Source: Saccharospirillum alexandrii
GTDB taxonomy: Bacteria; Pseudomonadota; Gammaproteobacteria; Pseudomonadales; Natronospirillaceae
Direction: 5' to 3'
DNA length: 54,747 bases
NCBI RefSeq assembly: GCF_004000275.1
Contig: NZ_RCIP01000001.1
Span: 1-54,747, forward strand
Part shown: in pieces, positions 27,102 through 35,838 of the stretch
Numbering within the stretch: position 1 is the stretch's first letter
Layout of the letters: every line of letters begins with the position of its first letter
Notes under the pieces: generated by a model
Databases searched by the model: none
What the model saw: the letters and a program-made list of their open reading frames with translations, nothing else
Told to the model about the DNA's origin: nothing
Made by a program: the position numbers and the translations under genes

Positions 27102-28226
27102 ATGGTGGACAAACCCGTATCCGGAGCCGGACTTCGCGGCCAGGTGGCCGGAGAAACCCGGTTGTGCACGGTCGGTAAAGAAGGCAGTGGCCTGACCTAC
27201 CTGGGCTACGATATTCAAAGCCTGGCCGACAATGCCCAGTTCGAAGAGGTCGCCTATTTGCTGCAATTTGGTGAATTGCCAACGGCCGAACAACTGACCG
27301 ATTATGCCAGCAGTCTGAAAGAAAAACGCGAACTGCCGCAGGCATTGCTCGAGACGCTGGAGCGCATTCCGGCCAGTGCTCACCCAATGGATGTGATGCG
27401 CACTGGCTGTTCCATGCTGGGTGTGCTGGAGCCCGAGCACAGCTTTGAAGAGCAGGATGCCGAGATCGTGCGCATGCTGGCCGCCTTTCCGGGAATCATC
27501 TGCTACTGGTACCACTTTTCGCATTTCAATCGTCGTATAGAAACGTTCAGCGAAGCCGACAGCATAGCCGAGCATTTTCTGACCTTATTGCATCAGAAAA
27601 CTCCCGATCCGGTGCACATTGCAGTCATGCACGCATCGCTGATTCTGTATGCCGAGCATGAATTCAATGCCTCAACCTTTGCCGCACGCGTCGCCGCCAG
27701 TACTCTGACGGATATCTACAGCGCGGTGACCGGTGCCATTGGTACACTGCGAGGGCCTTTGCACGGTGGCGCCAACGAAGCGGCGATGGCGATGATCGAA
27801 GGGTTTAAAGATCCGGACGATGCCGAAAAGCAATTGCAGGGCATGCTCTCGCGCAAGGAAAAAATCATGGGCTTTGGCCATGCGGTTTATCGCACCAGCG
27901 ATCCGCGCAATGCCATTATCAAAGCCTGGGCAAAACGGCTTGCCGACCAAAGTGGCGACAGCCATTTGTACGACATTGCTGAACGGTGCGAGACGGTCAT
28001 GTGGGACGAGAAAAAACTTTTTCCAAATGCCGACTTTTTCCACGCACCGGCCTATCACGCCCTGGGAATTCCAACACCCTTGTTCACGCCCATTTTTGTA
28101 ATGGCTCGAGTCAGTGGCTGGACGGCGCACATAAAAGAGCAGCGCGCCAAAAACCGTATTATCCGACCGAATGCGGATTACGTCGGCCCGGAAATGCGTG
28201 ATTTTGTGCCGTTGGAAAAACGTTAA
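27102..28226 (+). CDS. prpC: 2-methylcitrate synthase PrpC
   Basis: This 374-residue citrate-synthase-family enzyme condenses propionyl-CoA with oxaloacetate. Catalytic residues lie in LHGGANEAAM (His near 222), GFGHAVYRTSDPR (His near 261) and the later AxADFFHAPAYHALGIP region. YDIQSLADNAQFEEVAYLL near the N-terminus is PrpC-like. The gap from prpB is 102 bp, and a strong AGGAGG precedes the ATG. The following gap before prpD carries a palindromic repeat element. Confidence 0.96.
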   Translation: MVDKPVSGAGLRGQVAGETRLCTVGKEGSGLTYLGYDIQSLADNAQFEEVAYLLQFGELPTAEQLTDYASSLKEKRELPQALLETLERIPASAHPMDVMRTGCSMLGVLEPEHSFEEQDAEIVRMLAAFPGIICYWYHFSHFNRRIETFSEADSIAEHFLTLLHQKTPDPVHIAVMHASLILYAEHEFNASTFAARVAASTLTDIYSAVTGAIGTLRGPLHGGANEAAMAMIEGFKDPDDAEKQLQGMLSRKEKIMGFGHAVYRTSDPRNAIIKAWAKRLADQSGDSHLYDIAERCETVMWDEKKLFPNADFFHAPAYHALGIPTPLFTPIFVMARVSGWTAHIKEQRAKNRIIRPNADYVGPEMRDFVPLEKR

Positions 28227-28265
28227 CTGATCTCAGCAGAAACTGAACTTTGGTGGCTAATGCCA

Positions 28266-28439
28266 GTTTCGGAATTCGGTTCGTCTAGAGGGCACTGGCC
28301 CGCGCCAGCTACCGCGTATGCCTCTGTGGGGTCGGCGTAGATCCCTCCATGGAGCCTAGACCGCAGCATCCTTGCTGCGGACTACCCCACAGAGGCACAC
28401 CCGGTAGCCGCCGCTCGTCACAACAGCGAACTCCAAAAC
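28266..28439. repeat. Palindromic intergenic element, copy A
   Basis: This 174-bp element has 13-bp terminal inverted repeats (GTTTCGGAATTCG at the left, complement of GTTTTGGAGTTCG at the right; 11 of 13 match). Main arms are 28308-28332 and 28384-28408 (23 of 25 match). The core contains CTCCATGGAG and the hairpin CCGCAGC/GCTGCGG. It lies between prpC and prpD, within one operon. It is closely related to copy D at 40166-40340. Confidence 0.9.
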
Positions 28440-28497
28440 TTAGATTGTTAGCCTCATTTTGCATTTACTTTTTTTTTATTAGAAACAGGACCCGACC

Positions 28498-29982
28498 ATG
28501 AGCTCCAACGTAGACCTGAACAACCGCCCTGAATACGACGACGTCTTGCAAGCCATTGCCGATTACGTACTCGACTACAAAATCGACAGCAATGAAGCCT
28601 GGGATACCGCCCGTAACTGCCTGATGGACACGCTCGGTTGTGGCCTGCTGGCGTTGCGTTTCCCTGAATGCACCAAACACCTGGGGCCTATTGTTGAAGG
28701 TACCGTTGTGCCTAATGGCGCGCGCGTACCGGGCACACAGCTGCGGCTCGATCCGGTGAAAGCCGCCTGGGATATTGGCGCCATTGTGCGCTGGCTTGAC
28801 TACAACGACACCTGGCTGGCCGCCGAGTGGGGCCACCCCTCGGACAACCTGGGCGGTATTCTGGCCGTGGCCGATCACCTGTCGCAGGTGCGGGTCAGTC
28901 AGGGTGAAGCGCCCTTGACCATGGACGCCGTACTCGAAGCCATGATCAAGGCGCATGAAATTCAGGGCGTGCTGGCTCTGGAAAATTCGTTTAACCGTGT
29001 GGGTCTGGATCATGTGGTGCTGGTAAAAGTCGCCTCTACGGCGGTGGTGGCCAAACTGATGGGCGCGAATCGTGAGCAATTGCTCAGTGCGCTGTCTCAT
29101 GCCTGGGTTGATGGTCAGGCGCTGCGCACCTACCGCCATGCCCCCAATGCCGGTTCACGCAAGAGCTGGGCGGCGGGTGATGCCACGAGCCGGGCAGTGC
29201 GTTTGGTCGACATCGCTCTGCGCGGCGAGATGGGCATTCCCGGTGCGCTGACCGCGCCGCAATGGGGGTTTTACGATGTGCTGTTTAGTAAAACCAACAA
29301 GGATCAGCAAGTTAAACCCGAGGCCGACCGGTCGTTCAAATTTCAGCGCGACTACGGCAGCTATGTGATGGAGCAGATTCTGTTCAAGATCAGCTTCCCG
29401 GCTGAATTTCATGCGCAGACGGCCGCCGAGGCGGCCGTTACCCTGCACCCCCAGGTGAAAGACCGCATCGATGAGATCGATCGCATTGTGATCACCACGC
29501 ATGAATCGGCGATTCGCATCATCAGCAAGGTTGGCCCGCTGGCGAACGCTGCCGACCGCGATCACTGCCTCCAATACATGGCGGCGGTGCCTCTGTTGTT
29601 TGGCAACCTGGTGGCCGAGCAGTATGAAGATGAGTTTCACGCGGCCCATCCGGAAATTGATGCCTTGCGAGAGAAAATGGAGATCGTTGAAGACCAGCGC
29701 TACAGCGCCGAGTACCACGCGCCGGACAAGCGTTCCATTGCCAACGCCATTCAGGTCTTTTTCAAGGATGGCAGCAGCACCGAGCAGGTCGCTGTGGAAT
29801 ACCCGATCGGCCACCGTCGTCGCCGTGCCGAGGGCATTCCATTGCTGGAGCAGAAATTCCGGGCCAATCTGGCCACCCGTTTCCCGGCAAGCCGCACCAC
29901 AGAAATATTTGAGTTGTGCAAGGATGCCGAGCGCCTGAAGAAAACCCCGGTGCACCGCTTTATGGACTTGATGGTGATCTAG
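28498..29982 (+). CDS. prpD: 2-methylcitrate dehydratase PrpD
   Basis: This 494-residue MmgE/PrpD-family enzyme, free of an iron-sulfur cluster, dehydrates 2-methylcitrate to 2-methylaconitate. It may also contribute to rehydration. Motifs include [12 protein letters not shown] near 42, [19 protein letters not shown] near 100 and [16 protein letters not shown]-like sequence near 175, with [11 protein letters not shown]-type sequence near 405. The length fits E. coli PrpD. The ATG follows a poly-A/T tract and AGAAACAGGA. prpE and acnD are not present in the window. Confidence 0.95.
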   Translation: MSSNVDLNNRPEYDDVLQAIADYVLDYKIDSNEAWDTARNCLMDTLGCGLLALRFPECTKHLGPIVEGTVVPNGARVPGTQLRLDPVKAAWDIGAIVRWLDYNDTWLAAEWGHPSDNLGGILAVADHLSQVRVSQGEAPLTMDAVLEAMIKAHEIQGVLALENSFNRVGLDHVVLVKVASTAVVAKLMGANREQLLSALSHAWVDGQALRTYRHAPNAGSRKSWAAGDATSRAVRLVDIALRGEMGIPGALTAPQWGFYDVLFSKTNKDQQVKPEADRSFKFQRDYGSYVMEQILFKISFPAEFHAQTAAEAAVTLHPQVKDRIDEIDRIVITTHESAIRIISKVGPLANAADRDHCLQYMAAVPLLFGNLVAEQYEDEFHAAHPEIDALREKMEIVEDQRYSAEYHAPDKRSIANAIQVFFKDGSSTEQVAVEYPIGHRRRRAEGIPLLEQKFRANLATRFPASRTTEIFELCKDAERLKKTPVHRFMDLMVI

Positions 29983-30054
29983 CACTCCAATACGCATCCG
30001 GATTCGTCCGGAGAGCGTAGAGTAGATTAGATACGCAATTTCAGGTTCCTCTCG

Positions 30055-30918
30055 ATGTTTCTGCATGCTCTGGCCGGTACCTGGCGGTACCGGCCTTTTT
30101 TTTGGCTGGCTCCCTTAATGCTCTTGCTGAGCGGGTGCGCCTTGCCTGCCCTTAATCTGATTACCCCTCACCACGGCTATGAGCGCACCGTTGACATTGC
30201 CTATGGTGGCCAGTCCCGCCAGCGGCTGGATCTATACCAGCCAACCGAACCCGAAGCGGGCGCCCCTGCGCTGATCTTTTTCTACGGCGGGTCCTGGCAG
30301 GAAGGTTACAAAGGCGGTTATCGCTTTGTGGCTCAGGCGCTGGCCGATGCGGGGTATCGGGTTGTGGTGCCGGATTATCGGCTGTACCCGGAAGTAACGT
30401 TTCCAGCCTTTGTCGAGGATGGCGCGGCGGCCGTTGCCTGGGCGGTGAGAGAAGGCCTGGCTGATGACGGACTGGTATTAATGGGGCACTCGGCCGGTGC
30501 ACACATCGCCGCCTTGCTGGCGCTGGATAAGCAGTACCTGAACACGGTCGGTGTTGAGCGTTCGCAGATTCTCGCCTGGGTCGGGTTGTCCGGCCCCTAT
30601 GATTTCCTGCCACTGTCGGACCCGGATTTAATCGACCTCTTTGGCGGAACCGACGGAATTCCCCAAACACAGCCGATCAACTTTGTCAGCGCCGATGATC
30701 CGCAGGCGCTGCTGATCGACGGGCTCGATGACACCATTGTTCGCCCGCGCAATCTGCCCAATTTGGAGCAAGCCTATCGTCAAAATGGTGTACCGGTTCA
30801 GACGCACCGCTATGAAGGCGTCAATCACAACGATACGGTCGCCTCGTTTTCGGTTCGCTTGCGTGACCGGTCACCGGGGTTTGACGATACGTTGGCCTAT
30901 CTGCGAAAGCTTCAGTGA
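30055..30918 (+). CDS. Alpha/beta hydrolase, probable lipoprotein
   Basis: This 287-residue protein has a lipoprotein signal: hydrophobic segment 14-27 and lipobox LLSGC with Cys28. It is therefore probably an outer- or inner-membrane-anchored periplasmic esterase. The oxyanion segment is FFYGGSW (75-81), the nucleophile Ser146 is in GHSAG, and the acid and base are in GLDDTIV and GVNHND. The fold matches BD-FAE/kynurenine-formamidase-like carboxylesterases. Substrate unknown. The ATG is 72 bp after prpD, with a weak ribosome site. It is probably separate from the prp pathway in function. Confidence 0.85.
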   Translation: MFLHALAGTWRYRPFFWLAPLMLLLSGCALPALNLITPHHGYERTVDIAYGGQSRQRLDLYQPTEPEAGAPALIFFYGGSWQEGYKGGYRFVAQALADAGYRVVVPDYRLYPEVTFPAFVEDGAAAVAWAVREGLADDGLVLMGHSAGAHIAALLALDKQYLNTVGVERSQILAWVGLSGPYDFLPLSDPDLIDLFGGTDGIPQTQPINFVSADDPQALLIDGLDDTIVRPRNLPNLEQAYRQNGVPVQTHRYEGVNHNDTVASFSVRLRDRSPGFDDTLAYLRKLQ

Positions 30919-30952
30919 CAAGCCCAAAACCTGGCGAACCGGGTGGCTGGAT

Positions 30953-31714
30953 TTATAGCCAGACAGCCGCCGCGCTGGCCGCCAGCGTCATGATCAGTAA
31001 AAACCATTTCATGGTGCGCTGACTGACGTTGATCGCCAGATGTACGCCGAGTTGCGCGCCGATCATGGTGCCGACCGCCAGCACCAGACCCGGCACCCAG
31101 GCGACCTGACCCCGGGCGATGAAGATCACCAGCGACACCGTGGTAAAGGCAATGGTGCCGAGCAATTTATAGGCGTTTGCCTTGACCAGGTCATAGCGCA
31201 GGGCGCCTGCCACTGCAGCGATCAGTAAAAACCCAACACCCGCCTGAACAAAGCCCCCGTAAACACCGGTTAAAAACAACCCCCAACGCGCTCTGGGGCG
31301 TTGCTTGACGGTGTAGGGCTGTTCATCGGGGCCGGGAATCACAATGCTGGGCCGCACCAGCATAATCACGGCCAGAGTAATCATGGTGATCAGCAAAATG
31401 GGTTTGAGCAGGGTGTTGGGTAGAAAGGAGGCACAGGCTGCTCCGACGGCCCCGCCGGCCATCATCGGAATCAGAATCGCCTTGCTGTCGTCGGTATCGA
31501 GCCTGCCCTTGGCGTGAAAGCCGCGCAGCCCGACGATGCCCTGCAGAAAAACCCCGACTCTGTTGGTGGCGTTGGCCACGTCGGCGGGCATCCCCAGCGC
31601 CATCAGAGCGGGTAGGGTGAGGTTAGAGCCGCCGCCTGCCATCACATTAATGATACCGGCCAATAAGCCCGTCGAAAGCAGCAGGGCAATGAAAAAGGGG
31701 GTGAGTTCGTACAT
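30953..31714 (-). CDS. TauE/SafE family permease
   Basis: This 253-residue inner-membrane protein has about eight membrane segments. The family's two Gly-rich motifs are visible: AGIINVMAGGGSNLTLPALMALG near 18-40 (followed by DVANATNRVG) and GVYGGFVQAGVGFLL near 145. TauE/SafE proteins export or import small anions such as sulfite or sulfoacetate; the substrate here is unknown. The ATG at 31714 is chosen because the in-frame leader from 31786 is non-homologous. It is divergent from bioM. Confidence 0.9.
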   Translation of the reverse strand: MYELTPFFIALLLSTGLLAGIINVMAGGGSNLTLPALMALGMPADVANATNRVGVFLQGIVGLRGFHAKGRLDTDDSKAILIPMMAGGAVGAACASFLPNTLLKPILLITMITLAVIMLVRPSIVIPGPDEQPYTVKQRPRARWGLFLTGVYGGFVQAGVGFLLIAAVAGALRYDLVKANAYKLLGTIAFTTVSLVIFIARGQVAWVPGLVLAVGTMIGAQLGVHLAINVSQRTMKWFLLIMTLAASAAAVWL

Positions 31715-31911
31715 CGGTCGTCGCGTCCCAAAGAGTGATGCACAGTGTACCGTATTGGTGCACGGACGCAGTGCCGGCTTTGGCAACGCAGTGTTGTTCA
31801 GCGCAATAAGGTTAGATTAGGTTAATTTATAATCATTTGATAAATGCCGGGGTTCTATTATTTTTCAGTTTGGTATGCTCCGCATCAAATTTGAACCAGG
31901 CCCGACACGGC

Positions 31912-32610
31912 ATGACCCTGACCATTGAGCTGAACCAGGTTACTCTGAAGCGCGACGATCAAACCGTGCTGAGCGACCTCAACTTGACGCTGAGCGAGCG
32001 CCGTATCGGCCTGATCGGCAATAATGGCGCGGGCAAAAGTTCACTGGTGCGCCTGTTTAATGGCTTGCTTCAACCCAGCCAAGGCCGCTTGCAGGTGCGG
32101 GGCCATAACCCGGCCGACGGGCCTGAAGCCATGGCCGATCAGGTTGGCTTTATCTTTCAGAACCCGGATCACCAGCTGATTTTCCCCACCGTGATTGAGG
32201 AGCTGATGTTCGGGCTGCGCAATCAGGGCCTGAGCAAGGCAGACGCGCGCAAACGTGCCGAGCACTGCTTGCGCGAACACCGCCGGCTCGACTGGGCCGA
32301 GCGACCGGTGCACTCACTGTCGGAAGGTCAAAAGCAGTGGGTCTGCATCATGGCGGTGCTGGTCATGAACCCGGCCGTGTTGATTCTGGACGAACCCTTT
32401 TCGGCGCTGGATCTGCCCACCCGTCAGTTTCTGACCGACTGGCTGCTGGGTTTGCCGCAACAACTGATCATGATCAGCCACGATCTGGACGTGCTGGCCG
32501 CGTTTGACCGGGTACTCTGGCTGGAACAGGGCCAGGTTCAGGGCGATGGCGACCCAGAGACCGTCATTGCCGATTACCGGACCGCATGCAAAGAAGCGTT
32601 CAGCTTATGA
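31912..32610 (+). CDS. bioM: Biotin ECF transporter ATPase BioM
   Basis: This 232-residue ATPase of the biotin ECF importer has Walker A GNNGAGKS (36-43), a Q-loop in FIFQNPDHQLIFPTV (the ECF-type Q-helix), signature LSEGQKQ and Walker B VLILDEPFSALD. ATG 31912 is preferred over an upstream ATG at 31837, which would add a hydrophobic non-homologous leader. A direct repeat AGGTTA-GATT-AGGTTA lies about 100 bases upstream. It overlaps bioN by four bases. Confidence 0.92.
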   Translation: MTLTIELNQVTLKRDDQTVLSDLNLTLSERRIGLIGNNGAGKSSLVRLFNGLLQPSQGRLQVRGHNPADGPEAMADQVGFIFQNPDHQLIFPTVIEELMFGLRNQGLSKADARKRAEHCLREHRRLDWAERPVHSLSEGQKQWVCIMAVLVMNPAVLILDEPFSALDLPTRQFLTDWLLGLPQQLIMISHDLDVLAAFDRVLWLEQGQVQGDGDPETVIADYRTACKEAFSL

Positions 32611-33239
32611 TGACGCTCTACGTGCATCGTCAATCCTGGCTGCACCGGCAGCCAGCCGGGCTAAAATTACTGGTACTGATGGCAACCAGCGTCGCGCTCT
32701 ATGCTCTGACGTCTTTGTGGACTGCCGGCGCGGCGCTGATCGCCGTCATTCTCGCGTACCGGAGCCTGGGGCCGGCCGGCTGGACATACCTCTGGGTGGT
32801 CAAACCGCTCCTCCCAATGTTCATTCTAATTTTCGTGGTGCAGACCTGGAGTCAGTCTGTCAGTGCCGCCATTCTGATGCTGCTGCGCATGCTGACGCTG
32901 ATCTGGCTGGCCAACCTGGTCACTCTCACCACCCGGATGGACGCCATGATGGATGCGGTGATGCCCATATTGTCGCCCTTCAGGCGCGTCGGTGTGGCGC
33001 CACACCGTATTGCCTTTACCGTGGCGTTATTCGTCCGTTTTGTACCGGTATTGATGGCGGTGTTGAACAGCCTGCTCGAGGCCTGGAAATCGCGTGGCGG
33101 TGGCCGCGCGGTCTGGCGCCTGGCGATTCCCATGCTGATCAATGCCATTCGCATGTCCGATCACGTTGCCCAGGCTCTGGCAGCCCGGGGCGGTGTGCGA
33201 TCCCCCGAAACCCCTGTTTCAATGGTTCAACCCCAATAG
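32607..33239 (+). CDS. bioN: Biotin ECF transporter T component BioN
   Basis: This 210-residue inner-membrane protein has about five membrane segments. The T-component coupling motifs are LEAWKSRGGG (an Ala-Arg-Gly variant) and QALAARGG, which bind the ATPase grooves. ATG 32607 overlaps the bioM stop (ATGA). An upstream ATG (32586) would need deeper overlap. With BioM and BioY it makes the three-part biotin importer. Confidence 0.92.
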   Translation: MMTLYVHRQSWLHRQPAGLKLLVLMATSVALYALTSLWTAGAALIAVILAYRSLGPAGWTYLWVVKPLLPMFILIFVVQTWSQSVSAAILMLLRMLTLIWLANLVTLTTRMDAMMDAVMPILSPFRRVGVAPHRIAFTVALFVRFVPVLMAVLNSLLEAWKSRGGGRAVWRLAIPMLINAIRMSDHVAQALAARGGVRSPETPVSMVQPQ

Positions 33240-33248
33240 GAGATAGCA

Positions 33249-33800
33249 GTGAAAGACCAAGCCCTTGTGCAAATGGCCTTGTACGCCGCCCTCGTCGCAG
33301 CCCTCGGCCTGATTCCGCCTGTGCCTTTTGTGACCGGCATTCCCATTACCGCACAAACGCTGGGCGTGATGCTGGCCGGGGTGATGCTTGGCCCGAGGCG
33401 CGGCTTTCTGTCGATGCTGTTGTTTGTGGGTGTTGTGGCTCTGGGGGCTCCTTTATTGTCGGGTGGGCGTGGTGGACTGGGTGTCTTTGCCAGCCCCACT
33501 GCGGGGTTTATCATCGGGTTTCCGGTGGCGGCACAGGTGGCCGGCTATGTGGCCCGCCTGCTGCAGCGTCAGTCGATTCTGATCGCGGCCGGTGTTGGCG
33601 CGTTCGTGGGCGGGATTCTGGTGCTCTACGTCTTTGGTATTGTTGGTTTCAAGTTGGTGACGGGCAGTGAGTGGCTGCGTTCGGTACAGGTCATGGCCGT
33701 GTATGTGCCCGGTGACAGCGTCAAAGTCGTGTTAACAGCGCTGGTGGCTCAAGCGGTTTACAAAGGGCTTCCCGGGGCAGTGGCTACCCGACAGGCTTAA
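33249..33800 (+). CDS. bioY: Biotin transporter S component BioY
   Basis: This 183-residue six-helix membrane protein binds biotin. BioY marker motifs are VPITAQTLGVML-like (GIPITAQTLGVMLAG near 33-47), GAPLLSGGRGGLGVFASPTAGFI (near 66-88) and YVPGDSVKVVL near 155. The start is GTG 33249 with TAGGAGAT just ahead. Last gene of bioMNY; a palindromic element follows. Confidence 0.95.
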   Translation: MKDQALVQMALYAALVAALGLIPPVPFVTGIPITAQTLGVMLAGVMLGPRRGFLSMLLFVGVVALGAPLLSGGRGGLGVFASPTAGFIIGFPVAAQVAGYVARLLQRQSILIAAGVGAFVGGILVLYVFGIVGFKLVTGSEWLRSVQVMAVYVPGDSVKVVLTALVAQAVYKGLPGAVATRQA

Positions 33801-33807
33801 TACACAC

Positions 33808-34066
33808 GTTTCGGAGTTCGGGTTGGCTGTATCGCCTAGAGCCCGCGACGGATGTCAGGGCTGCTCCTGCGGGGGCGCCGTAAATACACCGAGACGTCGG
33901 ACCGCCCTGTAGGCTTAACTTCGGGATATGAATCCCATCCCTGGGATTCACCCTCCGGGCTCGCTGAGCTCATGCTAAAACGCTCCCGGCGTTTTAGTCC
34001 ATGCCTCAGATACCCCCGCAAAAGCAGCCCTGCCATCCGTCGCTCGCGTTGCGCGAACTTCAAAAC
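33808..34066. repeat. Palindromic intergenic element, copy B
   Basis: This 259-bp element lies between the convergent bioY and moeA 3' ends. Its 13-bp terminal inverted repeats are GTTTCGGAGTTCG (33808-33820) and the complement of GTTTTGAAGTTCG (34054-34066), with 11 of 13 bases matching. The main arms are 33845-33875 and 34013-34043 (28 of 31 match). Inside is a 79-bp two-hairpin module (33925-34003) also present at 37040-37118. It is about 85 bp longer than copies A and D, close to the module length. Confidence 0.88.
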
Positions 34067-34090
34067 TTGGTTAGCAATAATCAGAATGGG

Positions 34091-35323
34091 TCAGGCCATA
34101 ACATCATCAAACAACCAGAGCGTGACAGTCTCGCCAGGTGTAACCGGCCCGCGGTCTTGCTCCAGCGCAATATAACAATTGGCCTCGGTCAGGGAACTCA
34201 GTTGGTGTGAGCCCTGGCCGGAGCCGGTGCAGCGCACCTGAACCGTGCCATCCTGCAGATCCCAGTATCCACGCTGAAAATCCATACGCCCAGGCGTTTT
34301 ATGCAAGGGTTCTCGGGTGATGGCGTTCAGTTGTGCGAGCGGTTGGTGGGGCATGCCCATCAGGCAGCGAAGGGCGGGCACTGCAATCAGATGAAAGGTC
34401 ACCAGCGAGGAGACCGGGTTGCCCGGCAGGCCGACAAACCAGGCTTGGCTTAGGCGGCCAAAAGCCAGGGGTTTGCCGGGTTTGATCGCAAGTTTCCAGA
34501 ATTCTATGTCGCCTTCTTCGTCCAGAATGTCCCGGGTAAAGTCGGCTTCGCCCACGCTGACGCCACCACTGCTGATCACCAAATCGCAGGATTCATTGGC
34601 GGTTCTGAAGGCCTGGCGCAGGGCATCGGGATTGTCGGGGATGACGCCGAGATCCAGTACCTCGACACCGAGTTTGTCGAGCAGGGCATGCAGGCCTGGG
34701 CGGTTGGAATCGTATATTTGCCCGGGCGCGAGCGTGGTGCCCGCCGATTGCAGTTCATCGCCACTGGCAAAGACAGAGACTTTAAGGCGTCTGCGTACGG
34801 TCACATCGGCCAGGCCAATGCTGGTAAGAAGCGCCACATCAATGGGGCGTAATCGATGACCGGCGGGCAGGACGACATCACCGGCTTTCAGGTCTGTGCC
34901 GTGTAGACGGACATTGGCGCCGGGCTCCGGCAGCGGATCGAAGGTGATGCCCTGGTCCGTAACCCGGGCGTTTTCCTGCATCACCACGGTATCGCACCCT
35001 TCTGGCATGGGGGCGCCGGTCATAATGCGCACGCAATGGCCCGGTTTTAAGGCTTCATCCAGTGTCTCGCCAGCCAATACCCTTCCCTGAACCGGTAGCG
35101 GTTTGCCATTTACGGCATCCTGGTGTCGCAGTCCATAGCCGTCCATCGCTGAGTTATCAAACACAGGCAGGTTTACCTGTGCGCACACGGCTTGGGCCGT
35201 TACACGACCGACCGCCCTGGTAATCGCCAGCGTTTCTTCGCCCTCTACGGGTGTTAACTGGCTCAGCATCCGCGTCAGCGCCTGGTCCAAGGGCAACAAT
35301 CCGGGCAGGTCGTAACAGCTCAT
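34091..35323 (-). CDS. moeA: Molybdopterin molybdenumtransferase MoeA
   Basis: This 410-residue cytoplasmic enzyme inserts molybdate into adenylylated molybdopterin. Motifs include LPVFDNSAMDGYGLR (near 52-66), GAPMPEGCDTVVMQE (near 102-116), ISSGGVSVGEADF (near 250) and GLPGNPVSSLVTF (near 300), followed by the C-terminal domain IV. The length is standard. The ATG has GGAGCCTG upstream. It is monocistronic here, with a palindromic element after its stop. Confidence 0.96.
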   Translation of the reverse strand: MSCYDLPGLLPLDQALTRMLSQLTPVEGEETLAITRAVGRVTAQAVCAQVNLPVFDNSAMDGYGLRHQDAVNGKPLPVQGRVLAGETLDEALKPGHCVRIMTGAPMPEGCDTVVMQENARVTDQGITFDPLPEPGANVRLHGTDLKAGDVVLPAGHRLRPIDVALLTSIGLADVTVRRRLKVSVFASGDELQSAGTTLAPGQIYDSNRPGLHALLDKLGVEVLDLGVIPDNPDALRQAFRTANESCDLVISSGGVSVGEADFTRDILDEEGDIEFWKLAIKPGKPLAFGRLSQAWFVGLPGNPVSSLVTFHLIAVPALRCLMGMPHQPLAQLNAITREPLHKTPGRMDFQRGYWDLQDGTVQVRCTGSGQGSHQLSSLTEANCYIALEQDRGPVTPGETVTLWLFDDVMA

Positions 35324-35406
35324 ATCAGGCTCCGTCGGCGGATTAATCGGTGTTGTGACAGCAGGGTATTGTGGCCGGGTGGCTGTTGAAAAACCACTCT
35401 CCAGGC

Positions 35407-35838
35407 TTATTCGCCGGGCCAGCTTTGCAGTTCTGAATGGTAGACCCAGCGATTTTTCACTTTGCGGAATTCCGAGATCTCGTGCAGTTGTTCGGGCTTG
35501 TCTTGCTCATCCACATACTGGGCGATGAATTCCACCCAGCCTTTCTTTAAACCGGCTTTGCTGCGGATGACCTGTAGCTGTTGCCAATCGGTGCCTTCAA
35601 GGTGGTCAGCGGTCAGCGCCGGGCAAGTGTCGGGATGCCAGGTCCTGATCAGATAATTCAGCCGTTGCAGGCGGTAGGCGGTGAAGCGACTGCGCATCAG
35701 CGTCTCCGGATCACGCGGGTAGGCACCGGCCTCTAGAAACCGGCCGCAGCAGCTGAGATAGGGTTCTGTCTGGCCGCAATGACAGTGGCCGGAGCCGGGG
35801 TTTGTATCGGCGGGTTTTTTGTTGGATGCGTCGGTCAT
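35407..35838 (-). CDS. ychJ: YchJ family SEC-C domain protein
   Basis: This 143-residue protein has an N-terminal SEC-C zinc motif (CHCGQTEPYLSCCG near 19-32) and an NTF2-like core (LMRSRFTAYRLQRLNYLIRTWHP, VEFIAQYVDEQD, SEFRKVKNRWVY). It fits the YchJ/UPF0225 family, whose biochemical role is undefined. Its start overlaps the DUF3549 gene stop by four bases, so the two are co-translated. Confidence 0.9.
   Translation of the reverse strand: MTDASNKKPADTNPGSGHCHCGQTEPYLSCCGRFLEAGAYPRDPETLMRSRFTAYRLQRLNYLIRTWHPDTCPALTADHLEGTDWQQLQVIRSKAGLKKGWVEFIAQYVDEQDKPEQLHEISEFRKVKNRWVYHSELQSWPGE

Noticed and set aside
28266-28439. The palindromic elements as integron attC sites
   Set aside because: The ends only partly resemble the attC core sites (GTTAGCC or GGTTAATTA rather than GTTRRRY), no integrase is present, and the flanking genes are housekeeping, not cassettes.
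32504-33670. 388-codon plus-strand frame across bioM, bioN and bioY
   Set aside because: It is out of frame with three recognised, tightly coupled genes.
33836-34063. Short frames inside palindromic element B
   Set aside because: They mirror the palindrome on both strands and have no coding support.
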